A stretch of 64,000 nucleotides of DNA. Source: Spirosoma fluviale. Its GTDB lineage: Bacteria; Bacteroidota; Bacteroidia; Cytophagales; Spirosomataceae. The notes under the pieces were generated by a model. It searched no databases. It worked only from the letters and a program-made list of their open reading frames with translations, and was not told where the DNA came from. Shown in pieces: positions 16,405 through 25,470 of this stretch. The stretch is taken from assembly GCF_900230225.1 (NCBI RefSeq), contig NZ_OCNH01000009.1, forward strand, positions 1 to 64,000, in the 5' to 3' direction. Position 1 is the first letter of the stretch. Each line of letters opens with the position of its first letter. The position numbers and the translations under genes are program-made.

Positions 16405-16614
16405 TCGGATAGTTCCTGTTGCCGTTATTTAGAACGACGATCCTGTAATCAGATCATCCCGAACCGCGGTTGTTGTTGTTGTCAAAACCACACTCATCAA
16501 CTGACCAACCAACCCGTCGTGCTGGAGCTGATTGACCGTAAGCACGAAGTTGACTTTCTTGGTACGCTACTAACTGAACCGCATTGGCGACGGTCAGACC
16601 AGGGTCGGCACGGT

Positions 16615-16712
16615 CCGCCGATGGGGCACCGACTGCTCATCAATTGACAGTCATTAAAAAATAATTGTCTCATTAAATGCTCTTATTTGAGACGAAGAAG
16701 GTTTCATGTATT
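16615..16712 (-). repeat. Dispersed pseudoknot repeat, copy 5 (minus strand)
   Basis: Read on the minus strand, it shows TTCGTCTCAAAT, then AATGAGACAATTATTTTTTA and ATGACTGTCAATTG. The GTCTCA/TGAGAC pair is kept, but the first stem is weak. Confidence 0.55.
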
Positions 16713-16718
16713 GCCTCA

Positions 16719-16835
16719 GAAAACGCCCCATTTTTGAAGCATATAGATGAACGCTCCTTCGTCTCAAGCGGGAGCGTTTTAAGAGACGGTTATTTTTTAA
16801 TACCTGTCAAACGCAATCCGTCGCCTACGCATATG
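16719..16835 (+). repeat. Dispersed pseudoknot repeat, copy 6 (best match to consensus)
   Basis: The leader AAACGCCCCATTTTTGAAGC is followed by stem-1 arms ACGCTCC and GGAGCGT. The GTCTC inside the loop pairs with the downstream GAGAC. A T-run (TTATTTTTTAATACC) and the tail CTGTCAAACGCAATCCGTCG complete the unit. Confidence 0.65.
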
Positions 16836-17074
16836 GGTTGACATGTAGCTTGTGGCTACTTTTTTCATCCACCAACCACAAGGATCCGGCCCGAGAAACC
16901 CACTCGCTTCCCTTGACAGGGGGCTGGTAAAACTGACGAGTCTACCCGGGAGGGTTCTGGTAAATAACGAACTTATTTTTACCTTAGAGCCTGGAGACGT
17001 ATGGCGGACATTCACTCAGGACTGTATTACCTCAAAACCAATAACCTCTTGAACTAACCAACAGGTAGTTGATA

Positions 17075-18637
17075 ATGCGTATTCTCCCAACTGGCTCCGA
17101 TGATCTGGCCCTCAATTTCCTGCTGATTAATGCGATGCCCGGCAAACATCTGGTCCTGTTGCCCAATGCGCCAACCTTCACCATTACCGCCGTCTCCGAC
17201 GACTATCTGGCCGCCCTGGGCGTGCGTCGTGAGCAGTTGGTAGGCTACGGCGTCTTTGAAGTTTTTTTTGGGGATGGGCGCAATCAGGCCACCGCTCTCC
17301 AACTTATGGATTCGCTGAGCCAGGTGATCGCAACCCAACAAACCCATACCCTAACCCAGCAGCCCCACCAATGGCCCAACCCCCATACGGGTGTTCTGGA
17401 ATGGCGGGTCTGGCGACTGGTCAACAAGCCGGTGATGGGAAACGATGGGCAACTCGCCTTCATCATCAACACCGTGGAGGATGTTACCTCGGAGGTGCAA
17501 CTGGTAGAGGTCGCCCAGGCCAATCGGTATCTACAAGCGGTGATCGATTTGTTTAAAGAACCCCTGCAAGTGCTTCAACCCGTTTATGAACAGGGTAAGC
17601 TGATTGACTTTCGCTTCAAGTTTACCAACCAGGCCTATGCCGCCTATGCCCAGGCGACACCGGAACACTTACAGGGTAAACGGGTGAGCGAGGTGTTTCC
17701 TGGCTATGTTGACACAGACAGCTTTATCAAGGCGGTCGACACTTACCAAACCGGCGAGCCACTCACGTTTGAGATCCACTACGACAAAGACGGTCTGGAC
17801 CTGTATAATGTCATGAGTACGACTAAGCTGGATGAGGAGGTGGTCATTCATTTTACCGATTTTACCCGATTAAGGCAGTTACAGCTTCAGCTCGAAAACA
17901 AGATTGAGGAATTGAAGCACTCCAACGAGAATTTACAGCAGTTCGCCTACATCGCCAGTCATGACTTGCAGGAACCCCTGCGGAAGATTCAGCAATTCGG
18001 CGATCTACTCCTTAAGCAGTATGCCGACCAGTTGGGTGAGGGTACCCATTATTTACGGCGAATGCAGACGGCAGCCGCTCGCATGTCGACGCTGATGCGC
18101 GACTTGCTGAGCTTTTCCCGCCTATCCACCCAGCTGGAGAACAGGGTCTTCGTTAGCCTAACTGAAGTGGTTGAGTCGGCGCTCAGCGACCTGGATTTGG
18201 TCATCAGTGAAACGGGGGCTCAAGTATCGGTAGAGCCTTTGCCAACGGTTGAGGGCGATGCCTCCCAGTTGGGGCAGCTTTTCCAGAACCTGTTCAGCAA
18301 CGCCCTTAAGTTCAGACGATCCGGCACAGCACCGGTCATTGGGGTCAGCGTGCAGCGCATAGCCGCCCTTAATCTCCCGGCTGGGGTAAAGCCCAGTCGG
18401 GCCGTAGCGGTTTACCAGCGCATCGACGTGTCGGACAACGGGATCGGTTTTGACGAAAAGTATGCGGAGCACATCTTTGAGGTGTTTCAACGGCTACACG
18501 GCAAAAACGACTACGCCGGTACGGGCGTTGGGCTGGCGATCTGCCAGAAAGTAGCGGCCAGCCACGGGGGGGGCATTACGGCCAGTAGTCAACCCGGTCA
18601 GGGAGCTACTTTTAGCGTGTATTTCCCGGTATCCTGA
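17075..18637 (+). CDS. PAS-domain sensor histidine kinase
   Basis: This protein of 520 residues (ATG at 17075; the TTG at 17069 is less likely) has two PAS-like regions (about 20-150 and 155-275), then a coiled coil and a kinase core. The H-box is FAYIASHDLQEPLRK with phospho-acceptor His296. The N-box is NLFSNALKF, G1 is DNGIGFDEKYAEHIF, and G2 is GTGVGLAICQKV. No membrane helix is apparent, so it is likely cytoplasmic, as in phytochrome-like or light/redox-sensing kinases of this group. No response regulator is adjacent, making it an orphan kinase. Confidence 0.87.
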   Translation: MRILPTGSDDLALNFLLINAMPGKHLVLLPNAPTFTITAVSDDYLAALGVRREQLVGYGVFEVFFGDGRNQATALQLMDSLSQVIATQQTHTLTQQPHQWPNPHTGVLEWRVWRLVNKPVMGNDGQLAFIINTVEDVTSEVQLVEVAQANRYLQAVIDLFKEPLQVLQPVYEQGKLIDFRFKFTNQAYAAYAQATPEHLQGKRVSEVFPGYVDTDSFIKAVDTYQTGEPLTFEIHYDKDGLDLYNVMSTTKLDEEVVIHFTDFTRLRQLQLQLENKIEELKHSNENLQQFAYIASHDLQEPLRKIQQFGDLLLKQYADQLGEGTHYLRRMQTAAARMSTLMRDLLSFSRLSTQLENRVFVSLTEVVESALSDLDLVISETGAQVSVEPLPTVEGDASQLGQLFQNLFSNALKFRRSGTAPVIGVSVQRIAALNLPAGVKPSRAVAVYQRIDVSDNGIGFDEKYAEHIFEVFQRLHGKNDYAGTGVGLAICQKVAASHGGGITASSQPGQGATFSVYFPVS

Positions 18638-18719
18638 TTGGCCTGGAATACGTGAGCCGTTTTACTACCTAAAATTGACCCTTGGATCAGGCTAAGACAC
18701 ATTGAAAAATTATTCATTT

Positions 18720-18778
18720 TAACCCCCATTTTAGAAGTGGCTCGGTGCAAATCCCTTCGTCTCATTGTGAGGAGCGTT
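18720..18778 (+). repeat. Dispersed pseudoknot repeat, copy 7, left part
   Basis: TTAACCCCCATTTTAGAAG and CTTCGTCTCATTGTGAGGAG match the first half of the repeat. The sequence is broken at 18779 by an inserted element and resumes at 19327. Confidence 0.6.
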
Positions 18779-19326
18779 GCTGTTGCACAACTCCGCTTTT
18801 TACATCGGATGTTCATTCTGTATAGGCTAGTGGTCAGATTTTCTCACCTCGTTGCCCCATCTCAGTTGAGATAAAGCATGGTAAAGCTCACAAAAGTGTC
18901 ACCAGAAGCCAATGACCACTCCACTTTTAGGGCTATGGCCTGGTGGCTCATCAATGTTATAGCCCAAGAAATACAGGATATCCAACGGTACGCCGTCGCG
19001 GCCGTAGCGAGCAATGCTCGACTAACTTCCTGTCGGAGGTAATATTTTCTAGGCAACAGATGAGCATGAACTTAAAGAATACTACGGGATCAATAGAAGG
19101 GTTGCCCGTATGTCCATAGAGCTGTTTAGTGGCCTCATAGATAAAGCCGGGCTGCCGGAGCAGTCAGGTCGAGCGTCTCCTTTAACCGACGGTAGAAGTT
19201 ATGCTTAGGGACGCGGCTGGACAGCTGAAAACAAGTGATTTGCTTTCCGGTATACTCTTTTCTGCCTTGCATACCTTAAGATACAGAAAAGACCACTTAA
19301 ATTCCTAGGTAGAGTTGCGCAACAGC
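18779..19326 (-). mobile_element. Internally deleted IS1182-like element inserted in a repeat
   Basis: 15-bp terminal inverted repeats (GCTGTTGCACAACTC at 18779-18793; the right end 19312-19326, complemented, differs at one base) enclose 548 bp. Inside is only the start of a transposase gene, so the element looks non-autonomous. The dispersed repeat is interrupted here: GTCTC lies left of it and GCGTTTTACGAGAC right of it. Confidence 0.65.
18862..19272 (-). pseudogene. IS1182-family transposase remnant, N-terminal part
   Basis: From an ATG at 19272 the minus strand reads KQITCFQLSSRVPKHNFYRR and LKETLDLTAPAARLY, then a stop. Other frames continue with SIDPVVFFKFMLICCLENIT-like and LDILYFLGYNIDEPP stretches. 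This order matches the N-terminal domain of IS1182-type transposases. At least two frame changes and loss of the whole catalytic part make it inactive. It may still be mobilised in trans because both ends remain. Confidence 0.65.
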
Positions 19327-19390
19327 CACGGGCGTTTTACGAGACAGTGATTTTTTTATATCTGGCCAATTCAACCCGTCGTATACGATC
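19327..19390 (+). repeat. Dispersed pseudoknot repeat, copy 7, right part
   Basis: GGGCGTTTTACGAGACAGTG, a T-run and ATATCTGGCCAATTCAACCC continue the repeat begun at 18720. Confidence 0.55.
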
Positions 19391-19423
19391 GCCAAACCGT
19401 CTGGATGTGAGAACAACGAAAGT

Positions 19424-19556
19424 GGTACAAATTGAGGGTGTTGCCGTAAAGATTGAGGATTTGACGCAGATCATGCCCCGCTGATCAAGTCTACAGAGCA
19501 GGCCAGCTGCCTGGCCAGAAACCACGACTTTTACTGAAATACCGTCAATTTGTACC
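19424..19556. repeat. Imperfect inverted repeat in poxB upstream spacer
   Basis: 27-nt arms (19424-19450 and 19530-19556) match at 23 positions in inverted orientation. Both start with GGTACAAATTGA. Origin unknown: it could be ends of a small mobile element or remains of an inverted duplication. Confidence 0.4.
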
Positions 19557-19741
19557 GCACCCATCGCCTGGGCAATCGATAGGTTTGTATCGGCAATTGT
19601 AGAAGAAAAATGTTGCTGGATTCAACTACGTCGGAGGGAGTACCTAAACGTATTTAGCTAGAATGGAGCCATTCTAGCTAAACGTGGAGGCCAGTCAGGC
19701 AGCCTACAACGGAGCTGATTACAAACTAATCAAATAACGGA

Positions 19742-21478
19742 ATGGCTAAAAAGATAGCGGATCAACTTGTCGACATGCTGTTCGAAAACGGCGTAAAACG
19801 CATCTACGCCGTAGCAGGTGATAGTCTCAATGAACTAAACGATGCCGTGCGCCGAAACGGTAAAATCAAATGGATACACGTTCGCCACGAAGAAGTGGGT
19901 GCCTACGCGGCAGCCGCCGAAGCCGAACTGGAGGGATTAGCCTGTTGCGCCGGTAGCTGCGGGCCAGGCCATGTTCATTTGATCAACGGGCTGTATGATG
20001 CCCATCGCTCCGGCGTGCCGGTCATTGCCATTGCCTCAACGATAGATACATCCGAATTTGGTACCGATTATTTTCAGTCCACCAATACGATACGATTGTT
20101 TGACGATTGCAGTGGCTACAACCAGATCGCGACCACGGCTACCCAGGCTCCCCGCATGTTGCAGGCGGCCATTCAACACGCGCTTCACCTGAAAGGGGTG
20201 GCCGTGTTCGGATTGCCTGGTGATGTAGCCGCTTTGGAGGCTGTGGAAAGTCCCAGCGCCATGCACAATTACCGGACTGAGGTGGTGATGCGGCCTACCG
20301 ACGCCGATTTAGTCCAAGTTGCCCATTTACTTAATGCAGGAACTAAAATCGCCATTTATTGCGGCATTGGGGCCGCTCAAGCACACCAGCAGGTCATCGC
20401 CCTGGCCGCTTTATTGAAGGCCCCAGTCGGTTATTCGTTCCGGGGTAAGATGGGCATTCAATATGATAATCCCTACGAAGTAGGCATGACCGGGCTACTG
20501 GGCTTGCCCTCCGCTTACCACAGTATGCACGAAGCCGATGTCGTTCTGTTATTAGGGACCGATTTTCCGTACACCCCCTTCATGCCGGTCAAAAATAAAA
20601 TCATTCAGATTGATGAGAAGCCGGAACGGCTTGGCCGACGAGCCAAGCTGGCCATTGGCCTTTGTGGTAAAATCAATGATTCGCTGGTCGCTCTTCTGCC
20701 CCTGATCAACGAAAAGGTAGATGATAGTTTTTTAAGAGCCCAACTGAGCTTGTACGATACGGTGAAACGTCACTTGCATACCTATGTAGCGGATGAAGGC
20801 GGTACGAACGCAATTAGTCCGGAATTCGTAGCCTCTTCTATCAATGATCTGGCCAGCGACGACGCGATTTTTACGGTCGATACGGGTATGTGTTGCGTTT
20901 GGGGTGCCCGCTACATACAGGCCACGGGCAAACGACGCATGTTGGGATCCTTTAATCATGGTTCCATGGCGAATGCGATGCCAATGGCCATTGGGGCGTC
21001 ACTAACGTATCCGGGCCGACAAGTCATTGCCTTCTGTGGCGATGGGGGCCTCTCGATGCTATTAGGCGATCTGGCCACGATCCAGCAATATCGTCTGCCC
21101 ATCAAAGTGATTGTGTTTAACAACCGGGCGTTGGGCATGGTCAAGCTGGAGATGGAGGTGCAAGGGCTGCCGGATAATGAAACCGATATGGTTAACCCTG
21201 ATTTCGCCTTAGTGGCTCAGGCCATGGGTTTCAAAGGCATCACCGTTCGTCAACCTGCCGACCTGAATAAGGCGTTAACCGACGCGTTTGCCCAAGAGGG
21301 GCCGGTTCTGATCGATGTTTTTACGAATCCAGCTTCCTTGGCGATGCCCCCAAAGGTAGAATGGGATCAGGTCAAAGGGTATACGCTGGCCATGAGCAAA
21401 CTCATTTTGGGTGGACGAATGGACGAGGTACTGGATACCGTGAAAGCTAACTACAAGCATTTATCAGAGATAGTATAA
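19742..21478 (+). CDS. poxB: Pyruvate dehydrogenase (quinone) / pyruvate oxidase
   Basis: This 578-residue ThDP- and FAD-dependent enzyme is close in length to E. coli PoxB (572). It oxidatively decarboxylates pyruvate to acetate and CO2 and passes electrons to quinone at the inner membrane. The ThDP-activating Glu sits in RHEEVGAYAAAAEAEL, followed by CCAGSCGPGHVHLINGLYDA. The C-terminal ThDP/Mg motif is GDGGLSMLLGDLATIQQY with NN 28 residues after GDG. The central FAD region (about 190-330) is present. The C-terminal membrane peptide is less clear. The gene is followed 48 bp later by an MFS exporter on the same strand. Confidence 0.9.
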   Translation: MAKKIADQLVDMLFENGVKRIYAVAGDSLNELNDAVRRNGKIKWIHVRHEEVGAYAAAAEAELEGLACCAGSCGPGHVHLINGLYDAHRSGVPVIAIASTIDTSEFGTDYFQSTNTIRLFDDCSGYNQIATTATQAPRMLQAAIQHALHLKGVAVFGLPGDVAALEAVESPSAMHNYRTEVVMRPTDADLVQVAHLLNAGTKIAIYCGIGAAQAHQQVIALAALLKAPVGYSFRGKMGIQYDNPYEVGMTGLLGLPSAYHSMHEADVVLLLGTDFPYTPFMPVKNKIIQIDEKPERLGRRAKLAIGLCGKINDSLVALLPLINEKVDDSFLRAQLSLYDTVKRHLHTYVADEGGTNAISPEFVASSINDLASDDAIFTVDTGMCCVWGARYIQATGKRRMLGSFNHGSMANAMPMAIGASLTYPGRQVIAFCGDGGLSMLLGDLATIQQYRLPIKVIVFNNRALGMVKLEMEVQGLPDNETDMVNPDFALVAQAMGFKGITVRQPADLNKALTDAFAQEGPVLIDVFTNPASLAMPPKVEWDQVKGYTLAMSKLILGGRMDEVLDTVKANYKHLSEIV

Positions 21479-21526
21479 GCGATAGCCCGCTTGAACCTAC
21501 GATTCTACCGTCAGGGAGCCCTTTTT

Positions 21527-22795
21527 ATGAGCCAGTCTAAATCGACCAGTATCTTTTCGCCCTTTCAGGAAGAGTTGTTTCGGACTCTTTGGATAGCGGC
21601 TTTTATCTCCAATGTGGGTACCTGGATGCAAAATGTAGGGGTAAGTTGGGTAGCCGCCACACTGACAACATCGCCCTTGATGATCTCATTGATTCAAACA
21701 GCCTCCTCCTTGCCTGCCCTGTTTTTTAGCTATCCTGCGGGCGTCATTTCAGACCAATCGGATAGACGTAAATTATTAATGGCGCTGCAAGTATTTCTTT
21801 TCGTGGTGGTCATGCTTCTTTCTCTTTTCACCGAGATGCACCTCCTTGGCATCCATATGCTGATTTTTTTCACCTTTTTAATTGGCCTTGGCGCTGCTTT
21901 TACAACGCCCATCTGGCAAGCAATCACGCCAGAGGTCATCACGCCAGCCCGATTAAAAGAAGCCATTGCCTTGAATGGGGTGAATTTTAATCTGGCCCGA
22001 GCCGTTGGTCCCGCTTTAGGCGGCATCATTTTAACCCTTGGGGGTATTCAATCCATTTTTGTGTTCAATGCCGTCTCCTTCCTGTTCTTAATTGGTGGCC
22101 TTTACCGCTGGAAGAATGCTGTTTCAACGGTAAAATCCATTGAGTTTCGAAAAACGGCTATTGCAGGCTTGCAGGCAGCAAACAGATCAAAGCCCTTTCG
22201 CCATTTGCTGATCAGAACCATTTCATTCACGGCGTTTGTCAGCATTCTTTTCGCCTTTCTGCCGCAGCTGTCGAAATACGAATGGAAGCAGACTAGCGGC
22301 CAGTATACCTGGTTATGGGTTAGTCTGGGTATTGGCGCTTTGGTGGGGAGCTATTTATATGGCATTGGTAACCGCTATTTAAAAGCGACTCAACTCATAT
22401 TTTTCAGTTGTGAATTAGTGGCCATATGCCTCTTCCTTTTATCGCTGACGGCCAATTTTTATCTACTCCTTGGTATCTTATTTATAACCGGTATCGGCTG
22501 GATAAATGCGACCTCCATGATGAATGTGCTCGCCCAACAATACTCGCCTACTGAATTGAAAGGGCGCTTTTTAGCCATCAACGTAACGGTATTCCAGGGT
22601 AGTATCGCCCTATCGAGTCTGGGTTGGGGCTACTTATCCGAACTGGTTACTACCTTGACGGTACTGAAAATTGCGGCAATTGGTATGGCAATCGGTTGTG
22701 GCATGTTGTTATTCTTTCCCCTGGAAGAAGCGGAGGCCGTATCAGGCGAATCGGTTGCTTGCGTCGATCCTTTAGTCCAGTTTCATTTACAATAA
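21527..22795 (+). CDS. MFS exporter (enterobactin-exporter/MFS_3-like)
   Basis: This protein has 422 residues from the ATG at 21527 (an in-frame TTG at 21491 would add 12). It has twelve predicted hydrophobic helices. The N-terminal FRTLWIAAFISNVGTWMQNV motif is typical of MFS_3-type transporters, and the cytoplasmic loop SYPAGVISDQSDRRKLL is the MFS signature between helices 2 and 3. It likely exports small organic molecules. The close spacing suggests co-transcription with poxB, but a functional link is unproven. The short spacer that follows (22796-23115) shows no gene. Confidence 0.85.
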   Translation: MSQSKSTSIFSPFQEELFRTLWIAAFISNVGTWMQNVGVSWVAATLTTSPLMISLIQTASSLPALFFSYPAGVISDQSDRRKLLMALQVFLFVVVMLLSLFTEMHLLGIHMLIFFTFLIGLGAAFTTPIWQAITPEVITPARLKEAIALNGVNFNLARAVGPALGGIILTLGGIQSIFVFNAVSFLFLIGGLYRWKNAVSTVKSIEFRKTAIAGLQAANRSKPFRHLLIRTISFTAFVSILFAFLPQLSKYEWKQTSGQYTWLWVSLGIGALVGSYLYGIGNRYLKATQLIFFSCELVAICLFLLSLTANFYLLLGILFITGIGWINATSMMNVLAQQYSPTELKGRFLAINVTVFQGSIALSSLGWGYLSELVTTLTVLKIAAIGMAIGCGMLLFFPLEEAEAVSGESVACVDPLVQFHLQ

Positions 22796-23115
22796 AGGGT
22801 CGTCTTGTCCGGATATAAACCGGCTGTGTTGGTGGACGATTTTAGTGTATAATTGAATTGCCTCAATAATTAACTACTATCGATTAAGTGCCTGACAAGT
22901 ACAATTAATTGCCCGAAAATTTAGGCATCGCTCATGACCTTTTTATAGTAAAGGGGAGGGTTTTATAAGACAATTTATAACGGTTACCTGCTCACCAATT
23001 CACCAGGTTTATCTCCTCAACCAAAAGCGATGAACCGTTTCATTGAATAAAACGATTTGAATTCTTTTAAAGGAAAAACCCAGAAAAAGTACTCTTCAAC
23101 TTAACGCATTGTATT

Positions 23116-24144
23116 ATGGCACAAAATACAGTATCATTCAAGTATCAATTAGAAAAGGAACAACCCAAAATATTGCCAGGCGGTGTAACACGAGGAGCAT
23201 CGGTTAAAGAATTTCCAGCCTCGCAAAACCTCGCCGGAGTAAGCATGCACTTAGACTCCGGAGCCATTCGGGAAATGCATTGGCACGCAAATGCCGCCGA
23301 ATGGGGCTATGTCGTTAACGGGCAAATGCGTACCACCTTAATTGACCCCGAGGGAAACGTGTATGTAGATCTATTCAATGCAGGCGATGTCTGGTATTTT
23401 CCCCGTGGATTCGGACATTGTTTACAATGCGTTGGAACAAACGCTTGTCATTTCATTTTAATCTTTGATAATGGCGATTTCTCCGAAGACCATACCTTTA
23501 GTGTAACCGATTTTATAAGTTCAGTACCAGCCGATGTTGCCGCAAAATGCCTGGGCATAACAGAAGCAGAAGTAGCACAGCTTCCACAAAAAGAAATGTA
23601 TTTTGCCAACTGCGAATTGCCCAGCGTACACGATGGCATCGCACAAAGGCGAAAAACCAACGACCTCACCACCACGCATCGCTATCCATTAGAAGCCCAA
23701 ATACCCGTCATCGTTCCTGGCTGCGGTACACAGCGGATCGTTTCACAAAACGAATTTCCCATTGCCGCTACCATTACAGGAACTCTCTTTGAAATTGAGC
23801 CGGGCTGTATGCGGGAAATGCATTGGCACCCCAACTCGGATGAGTGGCAATATTACCTACAGGGTAAAGCAGAAATGGGTGTTTTTTTGGCAGAACAAAC
23901 CTTCATAAAAGACGAATTTGAAAAAGGTGATATTGGCTACGTACCCATGGGCGCCGGTCATTACATCAAAAACATTGGTCAGGAAGTACTCATTGTCTTA
24001 ATAGGGTTTAACAATGGTAAATACGAATCCATAGACTTGAGCGCCTGGATTGCAGGCAACCCCTCCGATATATTAAAAGGCAATTTTATGGCAAATGATG
24101 CCCTCGTGGCTAAATTTCCAAAAGCCGATCGATTTTTAGTGTAG
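23116..24144 (+). CDS. Oxalate-decarboxylase-like bicupin
   Basis: The protein has 342 residues and two germin-type cupin domains. Domain 1 metal ligands are His55, His57, Glu62 (HWHANAAE) and His101. Domain 2 ligands are His236, His238, Glu243 (HWHPNSDE) and His282. The lid between the domains reads SEDHT (123-127), where OxdC of Bacillus has SENST. The Glu used for decarboxylation is kept (Glu124). It would be a Mn-dependent enzyme converting oxalate to formate and CO2. The A+T content is higher than in poxB upstream. It is followed 13 bp later by a DUF1275 membrane protein, likely the same operon. Confidence 0.82.
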   Translation: MAQNTVSFKYQLEKEQPKILPGGVTRGASVKEFPASQNLAGVSMHLDSGAIREMHWHANAAEWGYVVNGQMRTTLIDPEGNVYVDLFNAGDVWYFPRGFGHCLQCVGTNACHFILIFDNGDFSEDHTFSVTDFISSVPADVAAKCLGITEAEVAQLPQKEMYFANCELPSVHDGIAQRRKTNDLTTTHRYPLEAQIPVIVPGCGTQRIVSQNEFPIAATITGTLFEIEPGCMREMHWHPNSDEWQYYLQGKAEMGVFLAEQTFIKDEFEKGDIGYVPMGAGHYIKNIGQEVLIVLIGFNNGKYESIDLSAWIAGNPSDILKGNFMANDALVAKFPKADRFLV

Positions 24145-24157
24145 CCCCATTTTGGTC

Positions 24158-24844
24158 ATGCGTGCCTTAAAAAATGATACCACTATTGCTACCGGATTAC
24201 TAAGTCTAATCGCTGGCATTACGGATGCCTTTGTGTACCAGCTAAGTGCCATTTTCCCTGCAAACATGACCGGAAACTTTGTGGTATTCGCTATAGATAT
24301 TTCAAAAGGACATGTAGATGCCGCCTTTCTTAAACTAGTCGCTTTACTCAGTTTCGTTCTAGGCATTGTAATAGTCTACACTATTTTATATCAACTTAAA
24401 CTAATTAAAAATGCCATCCCATCCATCATCATTTTACACGCAAGCATTTTAGTAGCCTTATCCTTTTGCTTTATTTTTACTTTATCGCTCTCCATACCTG
24501 TACTTATCATCTGTAGCACGGTAGCCATGGGCATACAAGGTGCCTTTGCTGAAGAAATAGGTATCAGTACACCCACCCTGGTTTTAACAGGGAATATTAC
24601 CAAACTATTCAGTAGCGAAATGGCTATTTTTTATGAAAAACGTGGCCAGGATAAAGTAGATCAAACCAAATTACCAACTCGTCAATTAGTAGTTTGCATA
24701 GGCTATTTCGCCGGAGCTGCTTTATCCGTTTTACCTAAAAATAGGGTGCCTTTAATTTGGCTGTTTGTGGTGCTCCTTTGGCTAATTTATTACTTTAAAT
24801 TTTTCAAAAATGAAAATCAAACTGACTATTTAAAGCCTGTTTAA
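24158..24844 (+). CDS. DUF1275 (YoaK-like) membrane protein
   Basis: This 228-residue protein has six hydrophobic segments and the family motifs GITDAFVYQLSAIFPANMTGN near the start (core ITDAFVYQL and FPANMTGN) and GNITKL in the C-terminal half. The ATG at 24158 is chosen over the TTG at 24152. The function of DUF1275 proteins is unknown. Its place directly after the oxalate-decarboxylase-like gene suggests uptake or export linked to that enzyme, such as oxalate or formate, but this is only context. Confidence 0.78.
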   Translation: MRALKNDTTIATGLLSLIAGITDAFVYQLSAIFPANMTGNFVVFAIDISKGHVDAAFLKLVALLSFVLGIVIVYTILYQLKLIKNAIPSIIILHASILVALSFCFIFTLSLSIPVLIICSTVAMGIQGAFAEEIGISTPTLVLTGNITKLFSSEMAIFYEKRGQDKVDQTKLPTRQLVVCIGYFAGAALSVLPKNRVPLIWLFVVLLWLIYYFKFFKNENQTDYLKPV

Positions 24845-24895
24845 AAATGAGATAAAGGCTCATAAAAGAAAGAGTTAGCCAGTTTTGAGGGATGA

Positions 24896-25252
24896 GCCAA
24901 CCGCATCGGCGGCTCGGCAAAGCTGTACCCTTCCGACCTGACCGCACTGGCCTTTATGTATGATCGAGCCAATCATCAACGAGTGGTTAACGAAGTGGTA
25001 AATACCTCGCCCTTCTTTATCCAAGTTAGTAACCGCATGTTTGCCGATGCCTGGCTGTTGCATGACTATCAAGTGATGAGTCATTTGAAAGACTACGTTT
25101 CGCCGGTCTTGGTACTGGAGGGGAAGCAAGATGTGATCAGTATTGAAACGGCTCAAACGATTACGGCCAGTTTTTCCACCGCCCATTTAGTGCTCATTGA
25201 TCGGTGTGGTCACTATCCTTGGATTGATAATCCTGAGCCTTACTTAAGCTAA
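24896..25252 (+). pseudogene. Alpha/beta-hydrolase, C-terminal remnant
   Basis: The frame is blocked by a stop at 24893-24895 and holds only the C-terminal ~118 codons of an alpha/beta-hydrolase. It has a helical cap segment (DLTALAFMYDRANHQRVVNE), the strand with the acid residue (SPVLVLEGKQDVIS) and the catalytic His (LVLIDRCGHYPWID). The nucleophile elbow and oxyanion region are missing. It is similar to proline-iminopeptidase-type hydrolases. It is probably a broken gene, possibly cut by an event at the end of the DUF1275 gene. Confidence 0.7.
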
Positions 25253-25470
25253 ATCGAGTCATTCTTTGGCAAGAAGCATTGAGGCCAGACCATGGGAACC
25301 ATGTGTGATTTATACGGCAAAAGGCCCGGGTTTACAGTTGCACCAAACTGATTCGGCCATAGCTTAAATTACTGGAAATAACAGTTAAAATCTATTTACA
25401 AATGACATTGATAGCTAACTACTCCCCGTCCGGGTTAGGTAGCTTTGGCCTGTTCAATTTAGGTAATACT

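Larger units (their letters stand above)
16405..17074. other. Spacer with two repeats in opposite orientation
   Basis: Copies 5 and 6 of the dispersed repeat lie head to head here. An open frame at 16852-17052 has no recognisable motif and is not called. The remaining sequence contains no gene that I can support. Confidence 0.5.

Noticed and set aside
16852..17052. 66-codon open frame upstream of the PAS kinase
   Set aside because: No motif, atypical composition and overlap with repeat-rich spacer.
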